Assembly: GCA_963836695.1 (NCBI GenBank)
Contig: CAWIKX010000026.1
Coordinates: 109,175 to 173,174 of the forward strand
Source: Roseiarcus sp963836695
GTDB lineage: Bacteria; Pseudomonadota; Alphaproteobacteria; Rhizobiales; Beijerinckiaceae
Length of the DNA: 64,000 nt
Direction of reading: 5' to 3'
This document shows positions 36,728-46,915 of the stretch, piece by piece. The first letter of the stretch is position 1. Every line of letters starts with the position of its first letter. The notes beneath the pieces were generated by a model, which was given only the letters and a program-made list of their open reading frames with translations, was not told the DNA's origin and searched no databases. Position numbers and translations under genes: made by a program.

Positions 36728-37450
36728 TAAGTTACGGAGCGTCTCGCGGGGACCCAGTTCCAAGACACATACTGTCGCCGACGTGAGCCTGCAGTTCCGG
36801 CATCGCCGCCATGGTGGACCAGAGGCGGTCGGTGTCGGCGTAACCGACGAGTGTTCCGCGAGCGTTTCTGAGTGCGCGTCCAGTTTTGGGATCGACTCGA
36901 AAACGGATGACGTGACGACTGTCCGGATTGTTGCCGCAGTCATTGCGTTTCGCGCTGTGCGACCCCACAACATAGTAGAAAACGCCATCGGTCGCTGCTG
37001 CTTCCGCATCGAGTTCGATGTCTCCTGGCCGCAGCGCCACAGGTTCGTTGTCAGGGACATAAGCTTCGTTGCCGATTGTGAGATGGCGCGCTTCCGCGCC
37101 TTCGTCGAACACCGCAAGGCAAAGGCGCTCGCGAGATTTGCTCGCCGGACAGGCGATGCCGCTCAAGGCTCGCCGCGTCTTCACGCTCGGAAAACTGAAG
37201 CCCATCCCTGCGTCCAATGGGCCGCTTTGGGGCGCGACTGTCGGAGGAGTCTCGGGTTCGGCGCGCGCAGCCTCTTCAAGAACGAGACTGAGAGCCGACG
37301 CAACGAGCAGCCAAGACACAAACCGGATCATGACGAAACACATACCGCGTCGAACAGAGCCCTCGGCAATGCGTAAGACTACCTAGAGATGCCGAGTGTT
37401 CATCGTTCGCATACAGCTCGAAAAGCAGCCTGACGCCGCGGTTCATCGCG

Positions 37451-37843
37451 TCACTTCGGCGTCGTGAAAAACCAGGGATGCCCCTCTGGATCGACAGCCC
37501 AATAAGTCCGGCCATAGTCGACATCCTTGGGCGGGTGGACAATTTCCGCGCCCGCAGCCTTTGCGACCTCATAGTGCGTGTCGACGTCATCGAGATGGAC
37601 GAACACGCCCATCGTCGCGGCGCCGACGTCCTTAGGCGTCTTCAAGCTACGCTCGTGCGCGCCCTGTCCCATCATGACCAGCTGGCCTTGAAACGAAGCT
37701 TCCCCGTGCATTCCGCCGCTCGGCGTGCCGACGCGCATTTCCTCCTTGAAGCCGAACGCGCGCGTGAGGAACTCGAGCGCCGCGGGCACGTCGCGATAAA
37801 AGAGATAGGGGATGATCTGCGGCGGCTTTGGGGTGATCGACAT
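37451..37843 (-). CDS. VOC-family (glyoxalase/bleomycin-resistance fold) protein
   Basis: The 130-residue protein has one vicinal-oxygen-chelate domain: PYLFYRDVPAALEFLTRAFGFKE, VFVHLDDVDTHYEVAKAAGAEI and GRTYWAVDPEGHPWFF. Related PhnB-like proteins act in dioxygenase or isomerase reactions or have unknown roles; the substrate is not evident. It is divergent from the amidase gene with a 143-bp gap. Confidence 0.87.
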   Translation of the reverse strand: MSITPKPPQIIPYLFYRDVPAALEFLTRAFGFKEEMRVGTPSGGMHGEASFQGQLVMMGQGAHERSLKTPKDVGAATMGVFVHLDDVDTHYEVAKAAGAEIVHPPKDVDYGRTYWAVDPEGHPWFFTTPK

Positions 37844-37986
37844 GCGCTCCGTCTCCTCTCTCCCTTCCCCCTGAGGGAAAAGGGACGCGGCGTCTCACTC
37901 CTCGCCGACAGTTCGAAACCGATATACCACATAGGGGCTCAGACTCGAGGTTCCCCAAGACCAACTCTCGCGTTAGGCTTGCCTGC

Positions 37987-39364
37987 ATGGAGGCCTCTCG
38001 CAGCATGATCGACAATCTCGAAAAGCAGTCCGCCGCGGAAGTGGGGCGTCTCATCGCGAAAGGTCGCCTCGACCCGGTCGAGGTTGCGGAATTCTTCTTG
38101 GATCGCATCGATCGTGATCGCGACAATCCGTCGTTCATTCTCGTCACGCGCGAGAGGGCTCTGAAGGAAGCGGCGGCGAGCCGCGCGCGTCACCGCGAGG
38201 GACGCGCCGCCGGCCCGCTTGATGGCGTTCCCATCGCCTGGAAGGACCTCGTGGACATGGCGGGCGAGCGCACCACCGCCGGGTCGGCGCTGTTTGCCAA
38301 TTCCCCGCCCAAAGAGAACGACGCGCTGATCGTCACCAACTTGGCCGCCGCCGGCATGACAGCTTTGGGCAAGACGAATCTCTCGGAATTCGCCTTCTCC
38401 GCCCTTGGACTCAATCCGCATTTCGGAACACCGAGGAATCCTCGCGATCCCGTTACGCCTCGGATCGCTGGAGGATCCTCGTCGGGCGCCGCGGTCGCGG
38501 TCGCCGGCGGCCTCGCGCCATGCGCGATCGGCAGCGACACCGGTGGTTCGATCCGTGCGCCCTCCGGGTTCTGCGGCATCGTCGGGTTCAAGACCAGCGA
38601 GGGACGGATCGACAAGCATGGCGTATTTCCGACTCTCGCGCACCCTCGACACGATCGGCCCCATGGCGCACACGGTCGAAGATTGCGTGCTGATCGACAT
38701 GGCGCTGCGCGGCCAGTCGAGCACGTCCGTACGTCCGATCGATTTGAGCGACGTCGAGTTCGTCGTCCCCGACAAGAGCGTGATCGATGACGCGCAGCTT
38801 GAAGTCGCGGCCAATCTCGAGACCATGATGAAGCGGCTCGCGGCGGCGGGCGCCAAAGTCAGGTCGGGGCCGGTCCCTTCAATCGGGGCAATGCGCGCCC
38901 TGATCGCGGGACACGGTTCTCTGGTCACGATCGAAGCCTATGCCGAGCATCACGCCATCCTTGATTCTGCGGACGCCAAACGCATGGATCGCCGGGTGGT
39001 GGCGCGAGCCATGTTGGGGCGCGTCCCCGAGCGTGACGTGGTCAACTTGCAACGCGGCCGCGAGGACCTGATTGCAGAGCTGACCGACGAGCTGAAGGGT
39101 GCGGTGCTGGTGTTGCCCGCGACGCCGATGACCGCGCCAGCGATCGACGCGCTCGAGCGCGACGACGAAGTGTTTCGCGCCGCAAACGTACGGGCCATCC
39201 ACTATACGTTTCTCGGCAACCTGTTCCGGATGTGCGGCCTTGCGCTGCCGTCTGGAGCGGACGCCGCAGGCTTGCCGACCGGCGTTCAGTTCCTTGCGCC
39301 CGGCGGAGACGACGAACGTCTCTTGTCGATCGGGCTCAGCATGGACAAAGTCCTCTCGAGCTGA
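37987..39364 (+). pseudogene. Amidase signature-family enzyme, single-base frameshift
   Basis: The first frame (37987 to about 38630) has the catalytic Lys in GVPIAWKDLVDMAGERTTAGS, the cis-Ser in AGGSSSGAAVAVAGG and the Ser nucleophile region SDTGGSIRAPSGFCGIVGFK. Then HGVFP meets SRTLDTIGPMAHTVEDC in the next frame, which runs to 39364. Removing the A at about 38632 restores FPLSRTLDTIGP, and the length is 3n+1. The intact protein would have about 458 residues, normal for GatA-like amidases. It would hydrolyse an amide to ammonia and an acid. No other amide-related gene is adjacent. Confidence 0.85.
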
Positions 39365-40201
39365 ACAACCGTCATTTCCCCTTATATGACACCCGCCAGA
39401 TCGAGCCGCTGCCGTCGTCGCTGACGAGAAGCGAACCGTCATGGGTCACCGCGACGCCGACCGGGCGGCCCCAAACGCTCTTGTCGTCGCCGACGAAGCC
39501 GACAAGAAAATCCTCGTACACGCCCGTCGCGTTGCCGTCCTTCATTAGGAGGCGCACGACCTTGTAGCCCGTGCGCTTGGAACGATTCCATGAGCCGTGC
39601 AGCGTGACGAACGCGTCGCCCTTGTATTCGGGGGGGAATTGATCTGCCCCATAGAAGGCTATGCCGAGCGGCGCTGAATGCGCCTGGATGAGAACGTCGG
39701 GCATTGTGACACTGTTCGCCAGATCCGGCCGCTCGCCCTTATGGCGCGGGTCCTGATGATCGCCGAGATAGTACCAGGGCCAGCCATAGAAGGCGCCTTC
39801 TGCGACATGCGTCGCGTAGTCGGGGGGCAGGTTGTCGCCGAGGCCGTCGCGCTCGTTGACGGCGCACCAGAGCGCGCCGGTTCCGGGCTGAACCGCGAGG
39901 CCCGAACAATTGCGAATGCCAGTTGCGTAAACGCGCTCGTGTTTCCCGTCGGGATCGAAGGCAAGCACGTCGGCGCGGCGCTGCTCATCGCCGAACGACG
40001 CGCCGAGCGGCGCTTCGGCGATTTGCGTCTGGTCCGCGCGCGGCGCGCCTTCGTCGACGTTGCTGCCGGAGCCGACCGAAACGAACAGCGTTTTGCCGTC
40101 GGGCGAGAAGGCGAGGTCGCGCGTCCAGTGTCCGCCGCCGCTTGGCAAGGTCGCGATGCGCTCGGCCGGGCCCGAAGCCTTCGTCTCTCCGCTGCGATAG
40201 G

Positions 40202-41715
40202 AATTGTGTTGAAAAACTCTGCTTGATCGCGGCGCCAGTTGCTGATTCTCTTCTCTTTGGAGCAGGAGATTGGCCGATGATGGGCGAGCGTCGCGTGATG
40301 CAGGAGGCGCTGTTCTACGGCTTCAGCCTCGAGCGGCACGTCCCCGATGGTCATCTGCTGCGCAAGATCGACCGGTTCGTCGACTTGTCCGAGGTTCGAG
40401 CGCATCTGGGCCCTACTATAGCGAGGTCGGGCGTCCCTCGATTGATCCCGAGCTGATGATCCGGATGCTGATCGTCGGCTACGGCTTCGGCATTCGCTCT
40501 GAGCGGCGGCTGTGCGAGGAGGTCCATCTCAATCTGGCCTATCGCTGGTTCTGTCGATTAGGGCTCGATGGCGACGTCCCGGATCATTCGACGTTTTCCA
40601 AGAACCGCCACGGCCGCTTTCGCGAGAGCGATCTTCTGCGCAAGCTCTTCGAGACCGTGGTGGCGCGCTGCATGAAAGAAGGGGTCGTCGGGGGTGAGGC
40701 TTTCGCAGTCGACGCCAGCATTATCGTGGCGGACGCGCATCGACGGCGGGGTGTCGCCAAGGTCGAAGATTTAGTTCCGAGTTCGAGCCGCGCAGTCGCA
40801 GAATATCTGTCGGTCCTTGATGATGCGGCCTTTAGCGGGGCGACGCCCGTCGAGCCAAAGGTGATCTCCCCAACCGATCCGGCCGCCCGCTACACCGCTT
40901 CGGCCAACTCTGTCGCCGGTTATGCCTATTCCGACAACTACCTCATCGACCTTAAGCATGCAGTGATCATGGACGTCGAGGCGACGACGACCGTTCGCCA
41001 GGCCGAAGTCGGCGCGGCCAAGACGATGCTCGACCGCACGGCGGAACAGTTCGAAGTCGCTCCGTCGCGCCTGGTCGCCGATGCGGGTTACGGCTCGGCC
41101 GAGATGATTGGGTGGCTGGTGGACGAGCGCGGGATCGAGCCGCATGTGAAACTGATGGATAAGTCCGAGCGCACGGACGGAACCTTCTCCCGCAGCGACT
41201 TCGCCTTCGATCCAGAGGGCAACCTCTATGTCTGTCCCGCCGGCAAAGAGCTAAAGAAATATCATCGCTCATTCCCCAAGCCACGCGACGGAGTGACCAA
41301 AGACGGCACGATGATCTACTTCGCGCGCAAGCACGACTGCGACGCCTGCGCGCTTAAACCTAGGTGCTGCTCAAACGTTCCTGCACGCAAGATCGCGCGC
41401 TCCATTCATGAAGCCGCTCGCGACAAGGCCCGTGCGATCGCAAAGACTGAGGCCTACGCCGTCTCATGTCGCGAACGAAAGAAGGTCGAGATGCTCTTCG
41501 CTCATCTGAAGCGCATCCTCAGGCTGGGTCGATTGCGCCTCCGAGGTCCAAACGGAGCCAAAGACGAGTTCCTCTTAGCCGCCACCGCCCAAAATCTGCG
41601 AAAACTGGCGAAGCTTATCCCCCTCCCTGCGCCGATCCTCGCACATAAGGGAAGAGGCAGGAATTGCGGTGAGGGCTACAAATAAAGTGGGTGCACAAAG
41701 GGGGTTTTCAAAAAA
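40202..41715 (+). mobile_element. IS1182-like insertion sequence
   Basis: The element is about 1.5 kb and carries one transposase. ATAGG occurs directly at both edges (40197-40201 and 41716-41720) and is the likely target duplication. The ends share a loosely conserved TTGAAAA inverted motif, so the exact borders could be off by a few bases. Confidence 0.7.
40277..41685 (+). pseudogene. IS1182-family transposase with a one-base deletion
   Basis: The N-terminal frame (MMGERRVMQEALFYGFSLERHVPDGHLLRKIDRFVD) and the main frame (YYSEVGRPSIDPELMIRMLIVGYGFGIRSERRL) meet at about 40408-40414; one missing base in GGGCCC explains the shift (length 3n+2). The main part has the DDE domain: AVDASIIVADA (first Asp), RLVADAGYGSAEMIGW (second Asp), and the ERKKVEMLFAHLKRILRL C-terminal Glu region. 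Intact length would be about 469 residues. No known slippery site is seen at the break, so it is called broken rather than programmed. Confidence 0.75.
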
Positions 41716-42340
41716 ATAGGGAAAGCGGACGACGGAGTCCGGCGTCGCGACATAGACGAATTGCGGGTTCTGCCCTGAAGGATAGAACGCGATCCCATAG
41801 GGTCTCTGCAAGCCTTCGGCGAAGACCTCGCCTTGCGCGGGCGCGCCGCCAGCCTTCGTCGGGTGAAAGACACGCACGCGCCCGGCGCCGGTTTCGGCAA
41901 CGAAGATGTCACCGTTCGGGGCGGTGCGAATGACGCGTGGCATATTGAGGCCGCTCGCGAAAAGATCGACCACGAAGCCCGGCGGCGCCTTTGGCGTTTC
42001 GGCTGCCGTCCGCGCTTCGCGCTGTGACATGTTGGCGGTTGAACTGGTCGCATAAGGCGCCGGCAGCTCGGCAGGCCTGATCAGGCGGCGCGCGCCTGGA
42101 CTGTCCGTGCGCCAGTCGCCGAAAGCCGCCGCACCGGTGCGGGCAGCCTCGTCGGCAAGCGCCGGCGTAGCGCCGATAAGGCACATAAGAACGAGAGATC
42201 CGAGCCGCATTCGTCCCACCTTGGTGACGACAAACCCGCCTTAGAAAACCCACCCGAGCCGTTGCCGGTTCCTGCCTGAGCGCAAGAGCGCCGTCCAATC
42301 ACATAGAATTCATCGCCAACGCCATGAGGGTCGCGCGCGC

Positions 42341-42929
42341 TTATTGCCGCCGCTCGCGGCCCATCGCATAGAATTCATCGTTGGGCCTGATCGAGAAGGC
42401 GTTGGCGAGCCGGTTGGACATCGCGAACATGGCGGCGATGGCGGCAATGTCCCAGGCGTCGTCGTCGGAGAAGCCGTGGCTCTTCAGGTCCTCGTAGTCC
42501 TTGTCGTCGATCGCATCTGAGCGCTCCGCCACCTTGACGGCGAAATCGAGCATCGCCTTCTGTCGAGGCGCAAGATCAGCCTTGCGATAATTGACGGCGA
42601 CCTGATCGGCGATCAGCGAATTCTTGGCGCGGATGCGCAGGATCGCGCCATGGGCGACGACGCAATATTGGCAATTGTTGACGCCCGAGGTCGCGACCAC
42701 GATCATCTCGCGCTCGGCCTTGCTCAAGCCGCCGGGCTTCTCCATCAGCGCGTCATGATAGGCGAAGAAGGCGCGGAACTCGTCTGGCCTGCGCGCCAGC
42801 GCCAGAAAGACATTGGGAACGAAGCCCGATTTTTCCTGCACGGCTTCGATCCGTGCGCGGATGTCGTCGGGTAGATCGCGAAGGTCCGGCGCCGAGAAAT
42901 CGGCTGATCGGCGGCTTGGTCACGGGCAT
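42341..42929 (-). pseudogene. AhpD-like alkylhydroperoxidase/carboxymuconolactone decarboxylase family, frameshifted start
   Basis: The main frame reads EKSGFVPNVFLALARRPDEFRAFFAYHDALME, GVNNCQYCVVAHGAILRI (CxxC and His of the AhpD active site) and FAMSNRLANAFSIRPNDEFYAMG, typical of the peroxidase-related 190-residue group. The N-terminus is in another frame: MPVTKPPISRF at 42929, then SAPDLRDLPDDIRARIEAVQ after a one-base insertion at about 42895-42897 (length 3n+1). Without this correction the protein would lack about 30 residues. It is divergent from the luciferase-like oxidoreductase. Confidence 0.78.
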
Positions 42930-42998
42930 GCCTCGCTGTTTTGCCTCATGCTAACATCGCGAGTCCCGCGCCGCGAGGCGCGCAATCGAGGGCTCTTC

Positions 42999-44048
42999 AT
43001 GCAATTCGGCGCCTACACCTTTGTCGAGACCCGGCGCGATCCGGCGACGGGCGAGCCGGTCGATGTCGACAAGGCCTTCGCGAACGTCCTCGAGCAGATC
43101 GAGCTTGCCGATCGCGTCGGCCTCGATGTGTTCGGGCTCGGCGAACATCATCGGCCGGATTACGCTGTGTCGGCGCCCGCGGTGGCGCTGGCGGCGGCTG
43201 CAGCGCGCACCAAGCGCATCCGCTTGACGAGCGCCGTTACGGTTTTGTCGTCAGACGATCCGGTGCGGGTCTATCAGCAATTCGCCACCCTCGATCTCAT
43301 CTCGGGCGGTCGGGCCGAGATCATGGCGGGGCGCGGCTCTTTCATCGAATCCTTTCCGCTGTTCGGCTACGACCTCAACGCCTATGACGAACTGTTCGCG
43401 GAGAAGCTCGATCTCTTGCTTGCACTCCGAGCCCAGCCTCAGGTCACGTGGAAGGGCCGCCACCGGGCGCCGCTCAATGGCCAGAGTGTCTATCCGCGCG
43501 CGTTGCAACAGCCGCTGCCCGTCTGGATCGCGTCGGGCGGCACGCCGCAATCGGTCGCGCGCGCCGGCGCGCTCGGCCTGCCGCTGGCGATTGCGATCAT
43601 CGGCGGCGAGCCGGCGCGCTTCGCACCGCTCGCGGAACTTTACCGTGAGGCGGGTCGTCGCGCAGGCGTTGCGCCCGAGAAGCTCCAGGTTGGAATCAAC
43701 GGCCATGGCTTCCTCGCCGATACGACCGAAGCTGCGGTCGAAGCGTTCTTCGGCCCTTATGCCGAAGTGATGAGCCGCATTGGGCGGGAGCGTGGCTGGC
43801 CGCCCTTGTCGAGGGCGCAATTCGATCAGGGGCGTGGGCCACGTGGTCACCTGATGGTCGGCACGCCGGACGAGGCCGTCGCCAAGATCCTCGCTCACCA
43901 CGAGGTCTTTCGCCACGACCGCTACCTCATGCAGATGTCGGTCGGCGATCAGCCGCAAGACGCCATCCTGTGCTCGATCGAGCTTCTCGGCGCGGTGGTC
44001 GCTCCGAAAGTGCGCGCGGAGCTCGCCAAGCGGAAGGCGCCCGCGTAA
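42999..44048 (+). CDS. Luciferase-like (LLM) flavin-dependent oxidoreductase
   Basis: The 349-residue protein of the bacterial-luciferase superfamily has AFANVLEQIELADRVGLDVFGLGEHHRPDYAVSAP, TKRIRLTSAVTVLSSDDPVRVYQQFATLDLISGGRAEIMAGRGS and LPVWIASGGTPQS, of the Atu2307/SP_0267 type. It uses reduced flavin (FMNH2) to act on an unknown substrate. The start at 42999 has a GAGGG box; a longer reading has no support. Confidence 0.9.
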   Translation: MQFGAYTFVETRRDPATGEPVDVDKAFANVLEQIELADRVGLDVFGLGEHHRPDYAVSAPAVALAAAAARTKRIRLTSAVTVLSSDDPVRVYQQFATLDLISGGRAEIMAGRGSFIESFPLFGYDLNAYDELFAEKLDLLLALRAQPQVTWKGRHRAPLNGQSVYPRALQQPLPVWIASGGTPQSVARAGALGLPLAIAIIGGEPARFAPLAELYREAGRRAGVAPEKLQVGINGHGFLADTTEAAVEAFFGPYAEVMSRIGRERGWPPLSRAQFDQGRGPRGHLMVGTPDEAVAKILAHHEVFRHDRYLMQMSVGDQPQDAILCSIELLGAVVAPKVRAELAKRKAPA

Positions 44049-44099
44049 AAATGCAGAGGGCCAGGCGGAAAGGCTCTTGCCGCGTTAGCTGCGGTTGTT

Positions 44100-44212
44100 G
44101 CTTGATCCGGCCATCCACGCAGCGTCAGCTGCTTCTGAGCTTTTTCGGTTAGAAGACCTACGTCAACGCCTTAAGCGCGTAGTTCAGCGTGCCGTGGATG
44201 GCCGGGTCAAGC
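44100..44212. repeat. 113-bp segment bounded by 20-bp inverted repeats (19/20)
   Basis: The left arm, 44100-44119, is GCTTGATCCGGCCATCCACG; the right arm, 44193-44212, is its reverse complement with one mismatch. The right end is itself part of a palindrome (GGCCGGGTCAAGCCTGGCC) of the kind widely repeated between genes in alphaproteobacteria. It may be a MITE-like or REP-like repeat. Confidence 0.55.
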
Positions 44213-44301
44213 CTGGCCATGACGAATGACCGAAAGGCGGATGATGCGGCGGTCTCCCTGACGTACGAGGTTTGCGCTTGGGGGACCGCATACGGGCTAG
44301 G

Positions 44302-45329
44302 TGTTTAGTCCCGGCATTTGATGGAGCGGATTGAGCCTGAATCGTTTTGGGCTCGATTGTCCATGCGTTTGCAGATGAATTCGTAAGGGGTGAGGCCCTT
44401 GAGGGTCTTCAGATCGGCGTCCGAAGTTGTATGCGGCGACGAAGTCGGCGAGATGGGACTTCGAGCTGCTGGTGGGCTATCGTAGTGGTAGCGTTGGACG
44501 GTCGCTTCCTTGATGGTCCGATTCATTCTCTCGACTTGGCCGTTGGTCCAGGGATGCTTCGGCTTGGTGAAGCGATGCTCGATGCCGTTGGCGCGGCATC
44601 GCATGTCGAAGATGTGCGCCAAGACGCGCTCGGAGGGGACGTCGGCGTAGCGCGGCGCGAAGCGTGAAGTGGATGCCGTTGTCGGTCAGGACGATGTTGA
44701 CCTTGTAAGGAACGGCTTCGATCGAGATGACCAGGAAAGCGGAGGCCGTCGCCGCTTGGCGCTTTGCGATGAACTGGACGAAGGCGAATTTGCTCGTGCG
44801 ATCGATAGCGACGAACATATAGAGCTTGCCTTCGGCGGTCTGCACCTCGGCGATGTCGATATGGAAGAAGCCGATCGGATAGCTCTTGAACTTGGTCTTG
44901 GCGCCTTCTCGCCTCGACTCCGGGAAGACGACTGATCCCGTGGCGCTGCAAGGCAGCGATGCAGTGACGGAGCGCGTCAGATGCGGGATCGTGGGCTGCA
45001 AGCGCATAGAGGCAATCATCGAGTGGCAGCAAAGTATGCCTACGGAAGGCGACGATGATCGGCCTCTTCCTCGACCGTCAGCACTGTCGAGGAAGGCACT
45101 TCGGACCGGTCGGAACGTCAGCGACAGAGGTTCGTCGTTCTTCCATTTGGCGACCGTCTTCTGGATTGATCCCGTAGCGTTTTGCCAGCGCTCTCAGGCT
45201 CGCTTGACTGTGCTGTATCGCTCGACGGACCGCCTCTGTCGTTGTGGCGCTTGCCGTGAAGAACCTGGCCCATAGCGCTTCCTTGCAGTTCGGAGAAAAG
45301 AATGCACCATCAAAGCCCGGGATTAAACA
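44302..45329 (-). mobile_element. IS481-family insertion sequence, degenerate
   Basis: The inverted ends both start TGTTTA: TGTTTAGTCCCGG at the left and TGTTTAATCCCGGG at the right (minus strand), followed by a shared CTTTGATGG/CATTTGATGG. TGTTTAATCCC is the usual IS481 terminus. The 1028-bp element carries a transposase with several frameshifts. Its left end is 9 bp from a TACGGGCTAGG flank and its right end precedes GTAGG; no clear target duplication is seen. Confidence 0.8.
44305..45276 (-). pseudogene. IS481-family transposase with multiple frameshifts
   Basis: The segments lie in three frames. The N-terminus is MGQVLHG at 45276, then TTTEAVRRAIQ-type sequence after an extra base, then RYGINQKTVAKWKKRTSV-like HTH. 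The core is KFKSYPIGFFHIDIAEVQTAEGKLYMFVAIDRTSKFAFV (first Asp), VLTDNGIHFT (second Asp), then FTKPKHPWTNGQVERMNRTIKEATVQRYHY (Glu). At least three single-base shifts are needed to join them. Not functional in this copy. Confidence 0.78.
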
Positions 45330-45338
45330 GTAGGCCCT

Positions 45339-45953
45339 TCACGCCAGGGGAGATTGTTGTCCCCGCGCTCGCTTGTAACCGGCGAAGCCAAGTCCTCCGA
45401 AACCGAGGAGCAACAGCGCCCAGGTCGAAGGTTCGGGTACGGCGCCGATGTCGATTGTGAACGTGTCCGCATCCGCCCCCGAACCCCAGCCATACACATA
45501 TGTACCCGGCGTCAGGCCAAGGGACGCGAACGATGCATCGAGAAAAGTCGTGGTGTCTGAGAGCAGAGTACCGGAGGAGTAATCGTGAGGAACAACGAGC
45601 ACACTCGTGACACTGTTGCCCTCAATGCCGACAATATCGCCACTGCCGGAGGCTGCGCCGAAGACCCCTGTTCCCGGACCCAAGCTGAGGGGGCCGGTTA
45701 TGGGGAAAAAGAGGCTCGAAAACGCCCCGTGACCTAGAATGCTGAAGGCGGGAGTAGCAATGAGCGTCGGCACTTCCTCCGCCACGGACCCGAATGACAG
45801 GTCCACCAGATCGAGCGTGCCAATGCCATTCACAACAACATTTCCGGCGACCTCGCTGAAGGTGGCCACGAACGCCGCCTGCGCGTGTGGCACGGCGGCA
45901 ACGTAGAGCGCCGCCCATGCGATCGGAGCCAAACATATCATTCGCCTTTTCAT
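45339..45953 (-). CDS. PEP-CTERM sorting-domain exported protein
   Basis: The 204-residue protein has a signal peptide (MKRRMICLAPIAWAALYVAAVPHAQA) and a C-terminal PEP-CTERM tag: VPEPSTWALLLLGFGGLGFAGYKRARG. Such tags are cut by exosortase A and anchor proteins linked to exopolysaccharide and biofilm; no exosortase is visible in the window. The middle is a low-complexity beta-rich region. GGAGGGG is 2 nt from the ATG at 45959 but 8 nt from the one at 45953, so the latter is chosen. Confidence 0.85.
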   Translation of the reverse strand: MKRRMICLAPIAWAALYVAAVPHAQAAFVATFSEVAGNVVVNGIGTLDLVDLSFGSVAEEVPTLIATPAFSILGHGAFSSLFFPITGPLSLGPGTGVFGAASGSGDIVGIEGNSVTSVLVVPHDYSSGTLLSDTTTFLDASFASLGLTPGTYVYGWGSGADADTFTIDIGAVPEPSTWALLLLGFGGLGFAGYKRARGQQSPLA

Positions 45954-45959
45954 CGCCAT

Positions 45960-46342
45960 CCCCTCCTTTTTCGGGCCGTGGTAAGAAAGTTCACTCGGCA
46001 CATCCCTCGAGTCAATCGCGAATAAATTGCTGTGAACACCGTGCACTCTCTGGAAGCGTTCGCGCCGGCTTCGATCGTCAGGCAGGTCGACACACGTCAC
46101 GTCGAACCGGCGGCGCCACGATCGCAGCAGCACAAAGCGAGGCGCCGGGGGCAGGGGGAAGCTCCACGCGAAGGCTGAAGACCTCGGCTTGAAGCGTTGG
46201 ACCACCTTATAGCAATCACAAAGAAAACGCGCTTTTTTGTTGCGCTGCGCGCGCAACGGTGAGACTTGGGCGGCCTCCAGGGCGCGCGCCGGGCTTGTGA
46301 ACGTGGGGCGCCGATCTCTGCCGAAGAGGGGAGGGGTCCAAA
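45960..46342. other. Intergenic region between divergent PEP-CTERM genes
   Basis: The 383 bp hold no believable gene. GTTCAC and GTGAAC occur about 40 bp apart as a possible operator pair. The 110 bp before the rightward gene resemble the same region before its paralogue at 47285. Confidence 0.4.
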
Positions 46343-46915
46343 ATGGGTCACGCGGCGAAATCGGCAACCTGGGCGGCTCGCTTGTGCGCGATAGCCCTTG
46401 CGTTCAATGCTTTGCCTGCTAGAGCAGAGCAATATTTCTTCGACTTTGCGGCGCCTGACGCTCGCGGCAATTTCACGATTGGCGCCCCCGCGACCGATGC
46501 GGGCTATTTCCTCATCACCAATCTGACGTTTGTCGTGTTGTCCGCAAACGATTCCAACGGCGATCCCATCGAAATCGACAGTACAGCCGCGACTGACGTG
46601 AAGCCGGGCGCGGCATTTAACCCGACGACCGGCGCGTTCATAAATCACGCCTTTGGAGACAGGTTCCCCAATGTTGGCGATTTCGACTTGGTGCAAGGAG
46701 GAACCGTCGAGATAAACGGCGCGTCGTTCGCCGCCGGGAGCCAAGGCGTTTCAGGGATCTCGGCTCAAGGCTTTGATTTCGAGGTCGACGGCATACTCAA
46801 CATTAGCCCCGAGACGAACCCCAGCCCCGTCCCGGAACTGGGGACATGGGCGATGTTGTTTCTCGGCTTCGCCAGTCTGGGGTGCTTTGCGCGGCGGGGG
46901 ATGCGCGAGGCCTAG
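46343..46915 (+). CDS. PEP-CTERM protein, tandem paralogue 1
   Basis: The 190-residue exported protein has an N-terminal signal MGHAAKSATWAARLCAIALAFNALPARA and then a short beta-rich domain with GAAFNPTTGAFINHAFGDRFPNVGDFDLVQGG. It ends SPVPELGTWAMLFLGFASLGCFARRGMREA, a PEP-CTERM variant (PELGTW instead of PEPSTW). The start has GGAGGGG 6-12 nt upstream. It is the first of a tandem pair with 47285-47851. Function unknown; probably secreted and surface-associated. Confidence 0.83.
   Translation: MGHAAKSATWAARLCAIALAFNALPARAEQYFFDFAAPDARGNFTIGAPATDAGYFLITNLTFVVLSANDSNGDPIEIDSTAATDVKPGAAFNPTTGAFINHAFGDRFPNVGDFDLVQGGTVEINGASFAAGSQGVSGISAQGFDFEVDGILNISPETNPSPVPELGTWAMLFLGFASLGCFARRGMREA

Larger units (their letters stand above)
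35073..37331 (-). pseudogene. DUF3616-type secreted protein split by an IS630 element and a frameshift
   Basis: Two pieces of one gene flank the insertion. The N-terminal piece (37331 to about 36730) has a signal peptide (MIRFVSWLLVASALSLVLEEAARA), then LSGIACPASKSRERLCLAVFDEGAEARHL and DIELDAEAAATDGVFYYVVGSHS, typical of DUF3616. The C-terminal piece (35566-35073) has GVNIEGLAVKNRRLFFGFRGP and ends GALRFTIPR. Removing the IS and one TA copy nearly rejoins them as RNLKGKGGVNIEGLA, but one extra base at about 36748-36755 (in the ggg/cccc run) puts the halves out of frame. The protein would be periplasmic; its role is unknown. It is certainly inactive as assembled. Confidence 0.82.
39372..42210 (-). 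pseudogene. PQQ-type sugar (L-sorbosone) dehydrogenase split by an IS1182-like element
   Basis: The N-terminal piece (42210-41721) has a signal peptide (MRLGSLVLMCLIGATPALA) and beta-propeller blades LFASGLNMPRVIRTAPNGDIFVAETGAGRVRVF. The C-terminal piece (about 40201-39372) continues YRSGETKASG with DLAFSPDGKTLFVSVGSGSNVDEG, CSGLAVQPGTGALWCAVNERDGLGDNLPPDY and GYKVVRLL. Both belong to the GDH/sorbosone dehydrogenase propeller, a periplasmic PQQ-dependent oxidase of aldoses. Removing the IS rejoins VVRFPYRSGETK in frame. The gene is inactive as assembled; the mobile element is the cause. Confidence 0.85.

Noticed and set aside
46097..46744. 215-codon leftward frame opposite PEP-CTERM paralogue 1
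   Set aside because: It is antisense to a gene with a clear signal peptide and C-terminal tag.
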